Below, in pieces: positions 12,545-23,733 of a DNA stretch of 64,000 nt. The DNA comes from Typha latifolia (taxonomy: Eukaryota; Streptophyta; Magnoliopsida; Poales; Typhaceae). The first letter of the stretch is position 1, and every line of letters begins with the position of its first letter. The stretch lies in assembly GCA_019914945.1 (NCBI GenBank), contig CM034103.1, forward strand, positions 9,176,001 through 9,240,000, read 5' to 3'. The translations under genes and the position numbers were made by a program. The notes under the pieces were generated by a model. It had not been told where the DNA came from. It made no database searches and saw nothing but the letters and a program-made list of their open reading frames with translations.

Positions 12545-12810
12545 AAGGAATGGACGTACCAAATTGAAATCAATTGAAGCCAATTGTTGCTTGACATCTT
12601 AATGACTTAATTTGGAAGTGGATGAGAGAGATACGTCTCTCTTTAGATCTCCAGCTGACGAACGATCTTACTTGGGATATGTGATATGGTAGCACGTACC
12701 TTACTTTTTTTAAAGTCCTATATACTGTATAGGATTCAACGCTATATATCATCAATTACTTGTCTCACCATTTCCCATCTAAAGTCTTGCGTTAAGGATA
12801 TTGAAATGAA
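12545..12810 (+). repeat. Diverged direct repeat, copy 1
   Basis: Shares order and sequence with 13621-13990: 'gaagccaat...tgcttgacat', 'ttaatttggaa..gtggatgaga', 'tgatatg.tag.acgtacctt', 'gtataggattcaa', 'gtctcac.atttc..atctaaa'. No coding potential. It lacks the long GA run of copy 2. Confidence 0.65.
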
Positions 12811-13620
12811 AAAAATGTTTATGTTTTAACCTTCTCTCGTTATCCGGCATGATTTTAACTTACATCATTCCTGAGTTTCGACTCAAAACTATACCTCTTG
12901 TTATTGCCGCTAATATCTTTTAATATAAGTAAGTTGTTAAATGATGAAGCTGCTCGCTTATATTTCTGTGAGAGTAATTAAGTTTTTTTTCACCTTTCTT
13001 AGTAGTTGACTATTGGTTAGAGTTATGAGATAGATTAAAATTAGGTCAAATCCTTATGGGATAAACTGTAATTTATCCTAAAAGTAACTACGTTTGTTGT
13101 TGATGTGGTCTTGATTATCTTAATTAGACAACCATCTCAACTTAATTTTGACATTGAAGCAGCACCACATTAATGGGGATTTATAACTAATGAATTAAAA
13201 GGTACAACTCGATATAGAAAGATGACAAACTTAAGGACCCTCTTGTGTCATAAAGGCATCGAAATGAGGGTACGTAGCAAGTTACATCATTCTTGTTCTT
13301 ATGGATCACTGTCTGTCATAATTAATTTTTTTTATTGTTGATTACTCATTGCATGCATTAGAGTTGAGTCACAGTTATTCATAATGGTAATTAATTTATA
13401 AAATATTTTACTTAGACCTCTTTAACTATTGTTTTTCTTTTGTGATATATTGATCCTCTTAATTTTAGAAATTCTAAAAAATATATCATTAGTTTAGAGA
13501 GAGAAAAAAAATTGAGAAAAATAAAGAGTAAGATGATTATTTAACGTTTTTTTTTTTTGTTAATTTTCTGAAGTTATTGGGACATAAAAGTATAAACATC
13601 CAAAAGCGTTTGAATAAATT

Positions 13621-13711
13621 AAAAGAAATTTACGTGGAGATTTGGAATCAATGGAAGCCAATGCTTGCATGACATGTTATTAACTTTAATTTGGAATCAA
13701 GTGGATGAGAG

Positions 13712-13759
<48 letters not shown>

Positions 13760-13990
13760 GTGTATCTTTTCTCTAGCTCATATATGTAATATTTCAAACG
13801 TTATGCCCCGCAACAGCTCATGAGGAATCTTGGGATCGATGTGATATGTAGTACGTACCTTTCTTTTGTTCCTATGTATATATATATATATTGAAGTGTT
13901 TACAGTACTAGTGTAGGATTCAATCTTATCTTTGAACTAGTTGTCTCACTATTTCTAATCTAAATACTTGCATCAATTATGAAATCAATC
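13621..13990 (+). repeat. Diverged direct repeat, copy 2, with GA expansion
   Basis: Second copy of 12545-12810, about 1.08 kb downstream and longer by a (GA)~25 tract and a TA run. The identical order of blocks supports a local duplication or two insertions of the same unknown element; terminal repeats were not found. Confidence 0.65.
13708..13758. repeat. (GA)n microsatellite
   Basis: About 24 GA units inside the second copy of the diverged duplication; copy 1 has only 'gatgagagagatacg' at this place. Confidence 0.95.
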
Positions 13991-15378
13991 TCAAAATTGT
14001 GAAAGAAACAGCTGCTTGGAGGGAAGGAAATAATTAATCAACTACATATTAAATATTCTTTTTAGTTTTGGGGTTTACGTAGATGTAAAAAAAATTCGTA
14101 ATATATACATAAAAAATGTTTATAGCTTATGTATATATATATAGTCTAAACCCATAACAGATTTTCTAATGGTGAATCAAATTATACAATAAGTTTTCTT
14201 CTTTCAGTAAAACTTGATACATACATATATATATATATATTGTATGTTGATGTAGCTAGTCATCCAATATAACCGATCAATTAAGAATCACTCTTGACTG
14301 AACTTGAGAAGAATAATGGTCTCTCTCACCATGAAAGTTTGACACACTCCTCACAATTTAAGTGGAAAAAGATAATTTTTATTTTTCCTTTACTGTCAAC
14401 ATAGAGATTATTTGAGATATTTGTAGAGAAAAAAACCTTTTAATTTTTAAAATAACAAAAATTAGTTATTGTCTGCATTTGTGTATATCTCTTATGTAAA
14501 TTATACACATTTTATTATAAAAAATATATATTTAATATAAAAAATAAATATATTTAGTTTCACGAGCTCAATCTTGTAATTACTAAAACCGAAGAGTTTT
14601 TTTCTTTTCATGCAAATAACTTAAATTCATTAGGTACACCTCTACTGCAAATATTTTGTTTGGGGTGCAAATAACTTGCAACCATCTGCTTTACATTGGT
14701 GATGAGATTGATGAGTCTTCAACACTTATTTTGAATCCATTAGAAATCCGATATTGCTCATAATATTACTATCTTATGTGAGTAATCTAAATCTTTCTAT
14801 TTTTAACATTTTCTAAACTTTTAACACATTCCTACTTTTATATTTTTCTGGCAAAAAACATAATACAAAATTAAAACAATCGATGATAATGCCGAATTAT
14901 TTAGACCCTTGATCAAAATGTAGGCTACCAGAACAATTAAAAACATGGTCAAGAAGATCATTTGCAGGAAAAGAATGGTGAGGATAATTAGGGTTGGCCT
15001 TTGGGCCGATGAAATTTATCACTTGATTCAATTATGGAGAGTAGGCCTCATGTGATATATTGGATAGAGTAACTGTGAGAGAATGACTTAATGTGTATGC
15101 CAAAGTTTAAGGTATATCGAATAACTAATGAAAAATCTATGCAATAGATCTCACGTTATTAAATCATACAATCATTATATCACGTACGTGCCAGGTTGCA
15201 TGGGATCGAGCGGCTTATACATATGTACCTACGAGTAAGGTTGCATAATTTCTTACAAATAGAGGTTTCTAACCCAAAATGTTCTTGATACAATAAACTT
15301 TAAGTTGAAATTTACTTAATATGTTTGTTAGGCAGAAAGGATCAACTCATAGTGTATTTAGTTTTGTAAGATGCATTA

Positions 15379-15884
15379 TGTTAGAAATATTAATATTTCT
15401 ATGGTGTTATTTTATAATAAATAATTTTATGAGTAGATATTTAGATTAGACACATTTTTATGATTATAACTATTTGTTAGTTATTTAACTACTATAACTA
15501 TCTTTTAGTTATCTAACTACTTTTTAGTTGTATAACTACTTTTTTGTTATTTAACTAATTTTTAGTTATCTAACTACTAGCACCTTTTAGTTGGTGCCCT
15601 TTCATTTCATATAAATAGAAGATGGTGCTATTGTTTTGGATAATTCCAAAAATCTTAGTATTTGCTTTGTTACAATTAACTCTTGTTCATATCAAGGTTC
15701 AATTTTGCGAGTTGCACCTTGATTCATGACAGGTTTGTATCTCAAAAATAAATTGCCTACGTAATTTCCAATCGTAACAAATGGACGACAAATTTGTTCA
15801 AGAGATAGATTTACCTTCCCTAACCGTTGCAAGAGCCTAGCCATTTGATTTCATTCATCTCCACTTTTTAATTTTTCTCCAACA
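15379..15884 (+). repeat. Copia 5' LTR
   Basis: 506 bp, TG...CA. Contains small tandem words 'ttagttatctaactact' (about 15476-15590) and a likely TATA region 'atataaataga' near 15610. Matches the right LTR across both sides of the insertion there. Confidence 0.9.
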
Positions 15885-15919
15885 ATTCTTGAACAAATTT
15901 TTTGACTTAGTGATTTCCA

Positions 15920-16700
15920 ATGGCCGCTTCGAATGCTACACTTTCATCCATGTTGCCGCATGACAAACTTGATCGTTTTAATATAAATAATTATAAGCGA
16001 TGGAAGGAGAAAATTGAGTTTGTCTTTATGATGATGAAGACTCGTTATGTAATAAAAAAGGAGTATCTAGTCTTGACCGAGAAATCTACTGTAAAAGAAA
16101 AAGCTGCAAAACAAAAATAGGACGAGGACAATGTTTTGTGCCGTGGTACTATTCTTGGGTCCCTCATCAACCATTTATTTGATATGTACTCTCATATGAA
16201 GACTCCGAAGGAGACTTGAATAGCCTTGGAGAATAAGTATAAAATAGAAGACTTTAGTAACAAAAACGATCTTATCTCCAATTACTTTGATTTTAAAATG
16301 GTTGACAATAAGCCTATTCTTTCTCAAGTACATGATTTACAACTTATTGTACAACAAATGCTTTTTGAAGGCATTTCTATAGAGGAGAAACTTCAAGTTG
16401 GTGTTATAATCGCCAAATTACCTCCAAGTTGGAAAGATTATCGCAAGTCTCTTAAGAGAAAGGGAGATAATTTCACTCTTGAGACTCTTCAACGACAACT
16501 CAGAATTGAGGAAGAGTGAAGACTTCGAAATAATGCTGAGGAAACTGCAGAAATAACAAAAGTTGCCCATGTTGTTGATATAGACAATAAAAAAGGTAAG
16601 AAATTCTGATTAGACAATTCTTCTAGTGAGAAAAAGAATGACAATAAAAAGAATGTAATATGTCATTACTGTAAGAAGAAGGGATACTATAAAAATGACT
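15920..16700 (+). pseudogene. Copia gag (broken)
   Basis: Opens with ATG at 15920 and reads MAASNATLSS...DRFNINNYKRWKEKIEFVF, the N-terminal copia gag pattern. An in-frame stop follows at 16118, then the frame from 16226 gives LQLIVQQMLFEGISIEEKLQVGVIIAKLPPSWKDYRKSLK, the conserved mid-gag block. A zinc knuckle CHYCKKKGYYKNDYC sits near 16660-16705; its His is replaced by Tyr, so zinc binding is likely lost. At least three stops separate these blocks. Confidence 0.85.
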
Positions 16701-16777
16701 ATTGTATTCTTAAAAAGAAGCAACAACAAGCCAGTAAAGTTGAAGAAAATCTTATTGTTGTTGTATCCGAGGCAAAT

Positions 16778-17128
16778 TTGATGGTCTCTAAAACTAATTG
16801 GTGGTTGGACACAGGCGTGACTCATCATATTTGTGGAAAGAGAAATCGTTTTAAGAAATATGAACTTATAAATGATGATGTCTCGCTTTATATGGGTAAT
16901 TATTTCTCTACTAAAGTAATTGGAAAGAGTTCAATGGAACTGAAATTCACATCGGGAAAAACTCTTACTCTACTTGATGTATACCATGCTCTCGAGATTC
17001 GAAAGAATCTCATTTCGAGTGGTTTGCTTTCTAAGCATAGTTATAAGCTTGTGTTAGAATCGAACAAATTTATACTAACTAGGAAAACTATTTGTCGGCA
17101 ATGGCTATGCCAAAGATTGTATGGTTAA
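16778..17128 (+). pseudogene. Copia protease (broken)
   Basis: Reads WWLDTGVTHHIC, the copia aspartic-protease site with DTG in place of the more usual DSG, which can still be catalytic. It continues with LLDVYHALEIRKNLISSGLLSKHSYKL, the conserved flap and C-terminal block. The frame is lost at the end by a shift near 17100. Confidence 0.85.
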
Positions 17129-17179
17129 ACTAAATTTAGTAAAGAATGAAGCTTCTGTTTATTTTGTTGACTCTTTGTC

Positions 17180-17750
17180 ATTGTGGCATTCTAGATTACG
17201 TCATTTAAATTTTGATTCAGTTAAAAGAATTGGGTTTACTTTCCTCAAATTCACAAAATGATAGAAGTAAATGTGAAACTTGTGTTAAAACCAACTTGAC
17301 TAGAAAATCATTTCATAGTGTAAATAGAGTTTCTACAACTCTACTTGAATTAATACACTTTGATGTTTGTGATTTGAATCATAAACTCACAAGAGGTGGT
17401 AAAAGATATTTTATTACCTTCATTGATGTCCTTTCTAAGTTTGCATCTGTCTATTTATTAAGGATAAAATATGAAACACTTAGTAAGTTTAAATTATACA
17501 AATCTGAAGTTGAAAATCTCCTTGATGGTAAAATAAAAATACTTAGAAGTGATAGGGGAGGCAAATACTTTAATAATTATTTTGATGTATTTTGTGAAAA
17601 TCATAGTATAGTGCATCAAAGGACTGCTCCATATATACAACAACAAAATGGTGTGGCCAAAAGGAAAATTAGAACTCTAACAGATATAGTTAATACAATG
17701 CTTGACAATTTTATCTTCCAGACAATCTTTGGGGTGAAGCAATCTTAACA
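17180..17750 (+). pseudogene. Copia integrase (broken, catalytic Glu changed)
   Basis: GAG-pre-integrase LWHSRLRHLNF (about 17183-17215) and CETCVKTNLTRKSF give the HHCC region, but a frameshift and stop lie between them. The core follows: LIHFDVCD (first Asp), ILRSDRGGKY (second Asp) and QQNGVAKRKIRT, where the catalytic Glu of the usual NGVAERKNRT is Lys. The enzyme would be inactive even without the stops. Function in the family is insertion of element cDNA into the genome. Confidence 0.88.
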
Positions 17751-18040
17751 GCTGCATATATTCTTAATAAAATACCTACTAAAAAGAATGTATTTTCTTA
17801 TGAGTTATGGTTTAATCAAAAACTTAACTTAGGATATTTGAAATTATGGGGGTGTCTAGCTTATGTTAGCAAAGCAAAGCATATCGTTTTCTAGAAATAA
17901 ATATAAACGTTATGATTGAATCTAGAGATGCCGAATTCTTTGAGGATAAAACCTTTAATTAATCTAAATCTCTAGAATTTAATTTTAATAATCAAGGGAA
18001 ATCTCTAGATCATGATTCTTCTGAAAATTCTTTTGAAGAT

Positions 18041-18960
18041 GTGGAAATTAGAAAATCTAAAAGAATTAGAAAAGAATCGAATTTTGGTCCTAATTTTGTG
18101 ACTTACCTTATGGAAGGCACTTCAAATTCTATTTTGAATGAATTTTTTTTTTGTCTTAATATAGAGAGTGATCCTTCTAGTTTTGATGAAGCAATGAAAT
18201 CAAGAGATGCCATTTTTTGGAAGGAAGCTATCAATGATGAAATGGAGTCCATTTAGTCTAATAATACTTGGACTCTGGTAGACTTACCTTCAAGATCTAA
18301 ATCTATTGGATGTAAATAGATATTTAAACGAAAGCTTAAATCTAATAGATCTATTGATAAGTATAGGGCTAGATTAGTAGCCAAAGAGTTTAAACAATCT
18401 AAAAGAATTAATTATTTTGATACCTATGCCCCCGTTGCTAGGATATTTTCGATTAGAATATTAATTTCATTAGCTTCAATATATAACTTCAAAATCCATC
18501 AAATGGATGTGAAAACAATATTTTTGAACGGTTATTTGGATGAAGAAGTTTATATGGATCAACGAGAAGGTTTCATTTTATAAGGTCAAGAAAATAAAAT
18601 ATGCAATTTGGTTAGATCATTATATGATCTAAAACAAGCCCCTAAGCAATGGCATGAGAGGTTTGACAATGTTTTGCTTTCTAATGGATTTCGATCAAAT
18701 GAGGCAGACAAATGCATCTATTATAAGATAATTGATAATGACATTGTGATCATATGCTTATATGTGGATGATATGCTTATTTTTAGTAAGAGTGATTTAT
18801 GCATTAATATAACTAAATTTTTTTATCATCTCACTTTGATATGAAAGATTTGGGCATTGCAAATTCTATTCTTGGTATAAAAATACACAGAAATGGAAAC
18901 TCTCTTGCATTGTCACAAAATCATTATATAGAGAAAATTCTTAAGAAATTTTCTCATTTG
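18041..18960 (+). pseudogene. Copia reverse transcriptase (broken)
   Basis: Segments in order: FDEAMKSRDAIFWKEAINDEME, then after a stop NNTWTLVDLP, YRARLVAKEFKQ, DTYAPVARI, IHQMDVKTIFLNGYLDEEVYM, SLYDLKQAPKQWHERFD and YVDDMLIFSKS, the catalytic YVDD box. Stops interrupt at about 18254, 18317, 18581 and 18841. Confidence 0.9.
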
Positions 18961-18961
18961 T

Positions 18962-19742
18962 TTGATAAAATTTCAAGAGTTCCTTAGAATCCAAAACTTG
19001 AAGCTTGATATTGATAAAAATCGATATGTATCACAACTTAAATACTCAAGGGTTATTGAAAGTATGATGTATGCAATGCATTGTACACGTCCAGACATTG
19101 CTTTTGCCGTAGAAAAATTGAGTCAATACACTAGTTATCTTAATTTTGAACATTGGAAAGCAATATCCATTATATTAAGATATTTGGAAGGAACTAAATT
19201 GTTTGCAGTATACTATGAGGAAATTCATCTGTTATTGAAGGGTATAGTGATGCAAACTGGAACTATGTAGATGATGGTTCTAAATCTACAAGTGGGTGGA
19301 TTTTTACTTTTGCTGGTGCTGTTATTTCTTGGAGATCCAAAAAATAAACTTGTATAACTCATTCTATTATGGAGTTTGAGTTAGTAGCTTTGGGAGCAGC
19401 AGGCAAAGAGGCTGAGTGGTTAAAAAATTTTTGATTAATTTATCAATATGGTCAAATCTTATGCCTCCTATTTTAATTCATTGTGATAGTTAAGCCACTT
19501 TGTCACGGGCATATAACAAATCATATAATGGAAAGTCAAGATATATACGTCTTAGATATAATTCTGTGAGACCACTATTAGAAGATGAAGTAATCACTGT
19601 GGATTATATTCGATCGTGCACAAATTTGGTGGATCCTTTGACTAAAGGCCTTAACAAGGATCTAAATAGAAAAATATCTTGTGAGATGGGTCTTAGATCA
19701 GTTGAATATTATCAACAAAAGATGGCAACTCTACCTAAATAA
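18962..19742 (+). pseudogene. Copia RNase H (broken)
   Basis: Contains SMMYAMHCTRPDIAFAVEKLSQY and HWKAISIILRYLEGT, then a frameshift in the block that normally reads GYSDADW. The end reads SCTNLVDPLTKGLNKDLNRK, the conserved copia C-terminus. Multiple stops. Confidence 0.88.
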
Positions 19743-20268
19743 TGGATTTCTATGCTCTAGGTTCAAAGGGAAAAACAAATCTGGAGGGTGATGATGTAGC
19801 ACACTTTTTGGACCTACTAAGAAATTATTTAGTAAGTGCTATGTTCCTATAATGAACAAGTGAGGTTGAGTTAAACTCTTAATGAGTTCGTATAATATGT
19901 GTGTTTAATCTATAGGAGCACCTAGAAGAATTTTACCTATGTGAGTGCGAAGTTAGGCCACTTATGTCGGAGTTTGGTCAACTCCTAGCACACTCATGAA
20001 GTCAGAACCAGCGCATGGCTATTAAAATGCGGCTGGGAAGAACATTGCGATTTTAATAAAGATATGTGTGAATTCTCCGGTTGTGTCGTAAAGTTTGTTA
20101 ATTCAAGGATTTTATGTCTATTAACATCCTGATACAACTTTGAGGATTTTACACTACGTGAAAATTCAAAACATACGGTATTTTTGCTTATGTATCAGTA
20201 TCTTTGTGTAATAGCAAACATATTTGAAATCAAAGTTATTATTATTTATTTTAAAATAAGTGGGGGAT
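19743..20268 (+). other. Copia 3' untranslated region and polypurine tract
   Basis: No gene. The last bases 'aagtgggggat' directly before the LTR TG are a classic polypurine tract for plus-strand priming. Confidence 0.8.
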
Positions 20269-20379
20269 TGTTAGAAATATTAATATTTCTATGGTGTTAT
20301 TTTAAAATAAATAATTTTGTGAGTAGATATTTAGATTAGACACATTTTCATGATTATACTATTTGTTAGTTATTTATTA

Positions 20380-21568
20380 GAGATAATTCCCTTTTCACCC
20401 CCTAAACTATCACGTATTTCTACATTGACCCCCTGAACTTTTTTTGATACACACTGGCCCCATAAACTATCAAAAATACCTCACCCCCCTAACGTTGTTG
20501 ACAGAATTAATGAATTGACCAAATTACCCCTCTACTTATAATGATGAGATAATTAAGTGGCTTAACTAATATTAAATATTTTAATTTATTTTAAACTCCT
20601 TCATTACCCTCTACCTCAGCCTTAATCCCCTTTCTAAATATTTTATTTTTTTTAATTCCTTCATTACCCTCTCCCTTTGCCGTAATCCTCATCCCGATCC
20701 CTCCCTCCTCCCCAATGGCTCTTGCGATCTCTTCGGCGACGCCAGGCTCAGAGAAGAGGGCAACGGTGACGCCAGTCTCCATTCTCCCCAATGGCTCTTG
20801 CGACCTCTCCGGCGATGTCGGGCTCGGAGAAGAGGGTAATTGACGCCGGACTCGGAGAAGAGGGACGTCGGGCTTAGAGATGAGGGCGTGAAGCATTTGG
20901 AGAAAGAGAGAGAGCTCTAAGAAGAGGGCGACGATGATGGGGAGGAATTTAGAGAGAGAGAGAAAGGGCTCGGAGAAGATGGCAATGGCAACGCCGAGCT
21001 CGGAGAAAAGGGTGACGACAACGCCGAGGTGGGGCTCGGAGAAAGGGCTTGGAGAAGAGAGCGAATCTATCTTGCCTTGATTGGCTGCAGTCGCCGGAGG
21101 CAGTGGCGTAGCGGCCGAAACTATGCCGATCCAAGATCCAACTCCAATGGGAATGCGGATCTTGAGATGTATTCGAGCAAGAGCACGCCGGAGAGGAAGA
21201 CCACGGTAGGTTGTGGTGGAGGCGACGGTGGTCAACGTCGTGGATGCGGTTGCTATGGTAGTGGAGGCTGTAGTGGGCTAGGTTGAGGCTGCAGTAATGG
21301 AAGGAGAGAATGAGGGGTGTTTTCGTCCACCTAAAGTTTCTTATGACTTAGCATGTGACTTGCACATGTACGAGAGTAAAATTGTCATATATTTGTCAGG
21401 TGATTATCACATGACATCTTTTGGACAGAAATGGGTAATGAAACCCTAATGGAAGGGGTTAAGTGAGGTATTTCTAATAGTTTAGGAGGTCAGAGTGTAC
21501 CAAAAAAAAGTTCAGGGGGTCAATGTGAAAATGGGTGATAGTTCAGAGGGTGAAAAAGGAATTATCCA
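20380..21568. mobile_element. Non-autonomous Mutator-like element (possible gene-capturing type)
   Basis: Terminal inverted repeats of about 70 bp: the left end (gataattcccttttcacccc...) matches the reverse complement of the right end (...gggtgaaaaaggaattatcc), including 'cattgaccccctgaactttttt'. The 9-bp sequence tatttatta flanks it on both sides (20371-20379, 21569-21577), as expected for Mutator-type insertion. The 1189-bp element has no transposase. The interior is GC-rich in AT-rich surroundings and holds internal repeats, so captured host sequence or an expanded low-complexity tract are both possible. Confidence 0.9.
20700..21075. repeat. Repeats of CTCGGAGAAGAGGGCRACG inside the Mutator-like element
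   Basis: A unit of ~76 bp (ccccaatggctcttgcgat...gaagaggg) occurs twice in tandem at about 20711-20786 and 20787-20835. The shorter word 'gctcggagaagagggcaacg' recurs with variation about seven times up to 21060. The resulting 214-codon open frame on minus (21235-20591) is repetitive and resembles no family I know. Confidence 0.7.
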
Positions 21569-23079
21569 TATTTATTATCATAACTATCTTTTAGTTATCT
21601 GGCTACATTTTAGTTATATAACTACTTTTTAATTATCTAACTACTAGCACCTTTTAGTTGGTGTCCTTTCATTTTCTATAAATAGAAGATTATGCTATTA
21701 TTTTGGATAATTCCAAAGACCTTAGTGCTTGCTTTGTTACAATTAACTCTTATCCAGATCAAGTTTAATTTTGCGAGTTGCACTTTGATTCGTGACGGTT
21801 TTGTATCCCAAGAATAAATTGCCTTCGTAATTTCCAATCGCAATAAGTGGACGGCAAATTTGTTCAAGAGATAAATTTACCTTCGCCTGACCGTTGTAAG
21901 AGCCTAGCCATTTGATTTCATTTTTCTCCACTTTTTAGTTTTTTTCCAACATATTATAAGTAGGCTAACAGCTTAAAAGAATCTTTAGGTACTTTTTAAA
22001 CAAAGTAATCTATTAATATCTGATATTCGTCATGAATGATAAATTATGGTTTTAATCCGAACGTAGGAAAATATTACTTCGAAGATGCTGGCTATATATT
22101 TTATTATTTAAAAAGCCCAAGGTTATGTTTACCCTCTTGAAATTGCATAGGAACCATGATAATCCATCTTTATCACAATTCTGGATAAATATTTCGTATC
22201 CCTTATGCTCATCACACTTTTATCTTTATTTTTCCACCCTAACAGTACTAAGAAATCAATAGTAGAACCATTCTTTAATTCATGATAAGTTCCCACCTTT
22301 ATCATATTCTTGGTTTTTGTTATCGGCCGAAAGAGTAATTTAGTTACATGATTCATCTGTACACATGTTGGAATTTGAAGAATCCTATTGATATTTTGAC
22401 ATCTAGATCATTTTACTCATTTACCACCATGACGATATTTACTGTTGGCATATTTTATTATTCATAATCGCATGATCATAGATGGTATTGGCTCTCTGGC
22501 TTCAATAAAACTAGCACATAAAAAGAGGAAATGGAGGAAGCACAGAAATGGGTTGAAATGAGAGAGAACTTAGTAAATGAGAAAAAAAAAATACAAATCT
22601 ATGGATCATTCTCTCTTTGGAGATGTTTGGTTTAGTATGAAATGGTTAAGTTATTTGTACGAATTAATTTCCTACTATGAGAAGGAACTTGCTGTTTCTC
22701 ATACTTCTTGAATGCTAATTAATGAACCATATAGTTTTTAATTTTCTTGAATTATACTAGAAGCATTACAATTCTCCTCCCTTAACTTTGCCACGAAATA
22801 ATGCCTCCATAAGCAATTATCTAATTTCTTTTTCTTGCTTTAATTGTGATTACATAGATTTTATTTAGATTCCGTGTACTGGAGTAATAAAACCAAAACT
22901 CTAGAAATTTCGAATTCTAGAGTTTTGAATTTCCAGATGTGGTTTGGATAAATAAGATAGAGTATTATGTTATGTTAGAATATAAAATATAAAATATAAG
23001 AAATAATTGTTTTCTAAATAGTTTAAAAGTTTTTATGGTAACTAGTAAGTTCACATTGTATTAGGGCAACCAATGCGAT

Positions 23080-23250
23080 AACATCACAGTTAGTTAAAAT
23101 GCTCATGTTGTATGAAGGCACTCAAGTTCGATTATTAGTGGTATTAGTATTTAGTGGGACACCATCAAAATCTCTCTTTTAGTGAATTAATATAGTGTTA
23201 AAGTAGAGATCTTGAATTCTGTCATATTTGTTTGTCATTTAAAATATATG
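23080..23250 (+). mobile_element. SINE-like, tRNA-derived sequence (candidate)
   Basis: The stretch 'atcacagttagttaaaatgctc' resembles a pol III A box (TAGCNCAGTTGGTTA). About 28 bases later 'caagttcgattatt' resembles a B box (GGTTCGATTCC). Spacing is close to that of a tRNA. The cloverleaf is not intact, so this is a SINE or tRNA relic rather than a tRNA gene. Ends are not defined. Confidence 0.4.
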
Positions 23251-23554
23251 GCATCTATTTATTCAAGTCAATTCTACTTGTTAGGCAGATCAAAATGTCT
23301 CAAACCTAAAAGTGAGAAAAAAAAATTTAGAATACAAAATATAAAAATTATTATTTTCTAATAGACTAAGCTTTTAGAGTAGCCGATGAGTTAGTATTTT
23401 ACTCTACTTTTATAATGAAAATATTATAATTTTATGGTAAAAGTTATCTACTTTAAGCTATATATTTTTTACGGCACCTGTGATATGATGTTTCGTTTCC
23501 ACAAGCCTACCTCCGTTTGCTCATTTCACCTGTTACTAGACAAATATGATTTAC

Positions 23555-23576
23555 TATTATTATTATTATTATTATT
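23555..23576. repeat. (TTA)n microsatellite
   Basis: About seven TTA units immediately before the Mutator-type terminus at 23577. Confidence 0.85.
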
Positions 23577-23710
23577 GGATAATTTTCTATTTTACCCTGT
23601 ATGAACTATCTATCACCATTTGCCACAATGACCCATTGAATTCTTTTTTGGTATATAATGACTCCTTGAGCTTTCAAGAGTACCTTACTTGACCCCCATG
23701 ACATTAATAT
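23577..23710 (+). mobile_element. Left terminus of a second element of the same Mutator-like family
   Basis: 'ggataattttctattttaccc' and the following 'gaactatc.atcaccattt', 'cattgaattcttttttggtata' repeat the TIR of the 20380-21568 element with about 75-80% agreement by eye. I did not find its right terminus, which may be lost or lie beyond later insertions. Confidence 0.55.
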
Positions 23711-23733
23711 TCGAGCATAAGCTTTGAACAAAC

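Larger units (their letters stand above)
12361..15378. other. Intergenic AT-rich region
   Basis: No reading frame with a recognisable family. It contains a diverged duplication (12545-12810 and 13621-13990), a (GA)n run, several (TA)n runs (about 13876-13890, 14131-14142, 14222-14240) and otherwise unremarkable AT-rich DNA. No tRNA or other RNA gene was recognised. Confidence 0.6.
15379..21951 (+). mobile_element. Full-length, inactive Ty1/copia retrotransposon with a Mutator-like insertion
   Basis: Two LTRs (15379-15884 and 20269-21951) start TGTTAGAAATATTAATATTTC and end TCCAACA. They flank decayed gag, protease, integrase, reverse transcriptase and RNase H in the copia order. The flanks are catta (15374-15378) and tatta (21952-21956), a probable 5-bp target duplication with one change. 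A polypurine tract 'aagtgggggat' precedes the 3' LTR. The coding region has many stops and frameshifts. The right LTR carries a 1.19-kb DNA transposon; without it the right LTR would be about 0.5 kb, like the left. Confidence 0.92.
20269..21951 (+). repeat. Copia 3' LTR, split by a DNA transposon
   Basis: 20269-20379 and 21569-21951 together rebuild an LTR of about 0.49 kb that matches the 5' LTR. The join falls in the 'ttagttatttaactactataac' part of the intact copy. Confidence 0.9.
21957..23576. other. Intergenic AT-rich region
   Basis: No gene recognised. The blocks around 22976-23060 and 23325-23410 share 'tagaatacaaaatataa..ttattttctaata.actaagcttttagagta' with variation, so they are diverged copies of one repeat. 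A SINE-like stretch and a (TTA)n run precede the Mutator-type terminus. Confidence 0.5.

Noticed and set aside
20591..21235. 214-codon open frame on minus as a protein gene
   Set aside because: It lies within the TIRs of a non-autonomous transposon, is made of short internal repeats and shows no domain. Kept only as a possible captured fragment.
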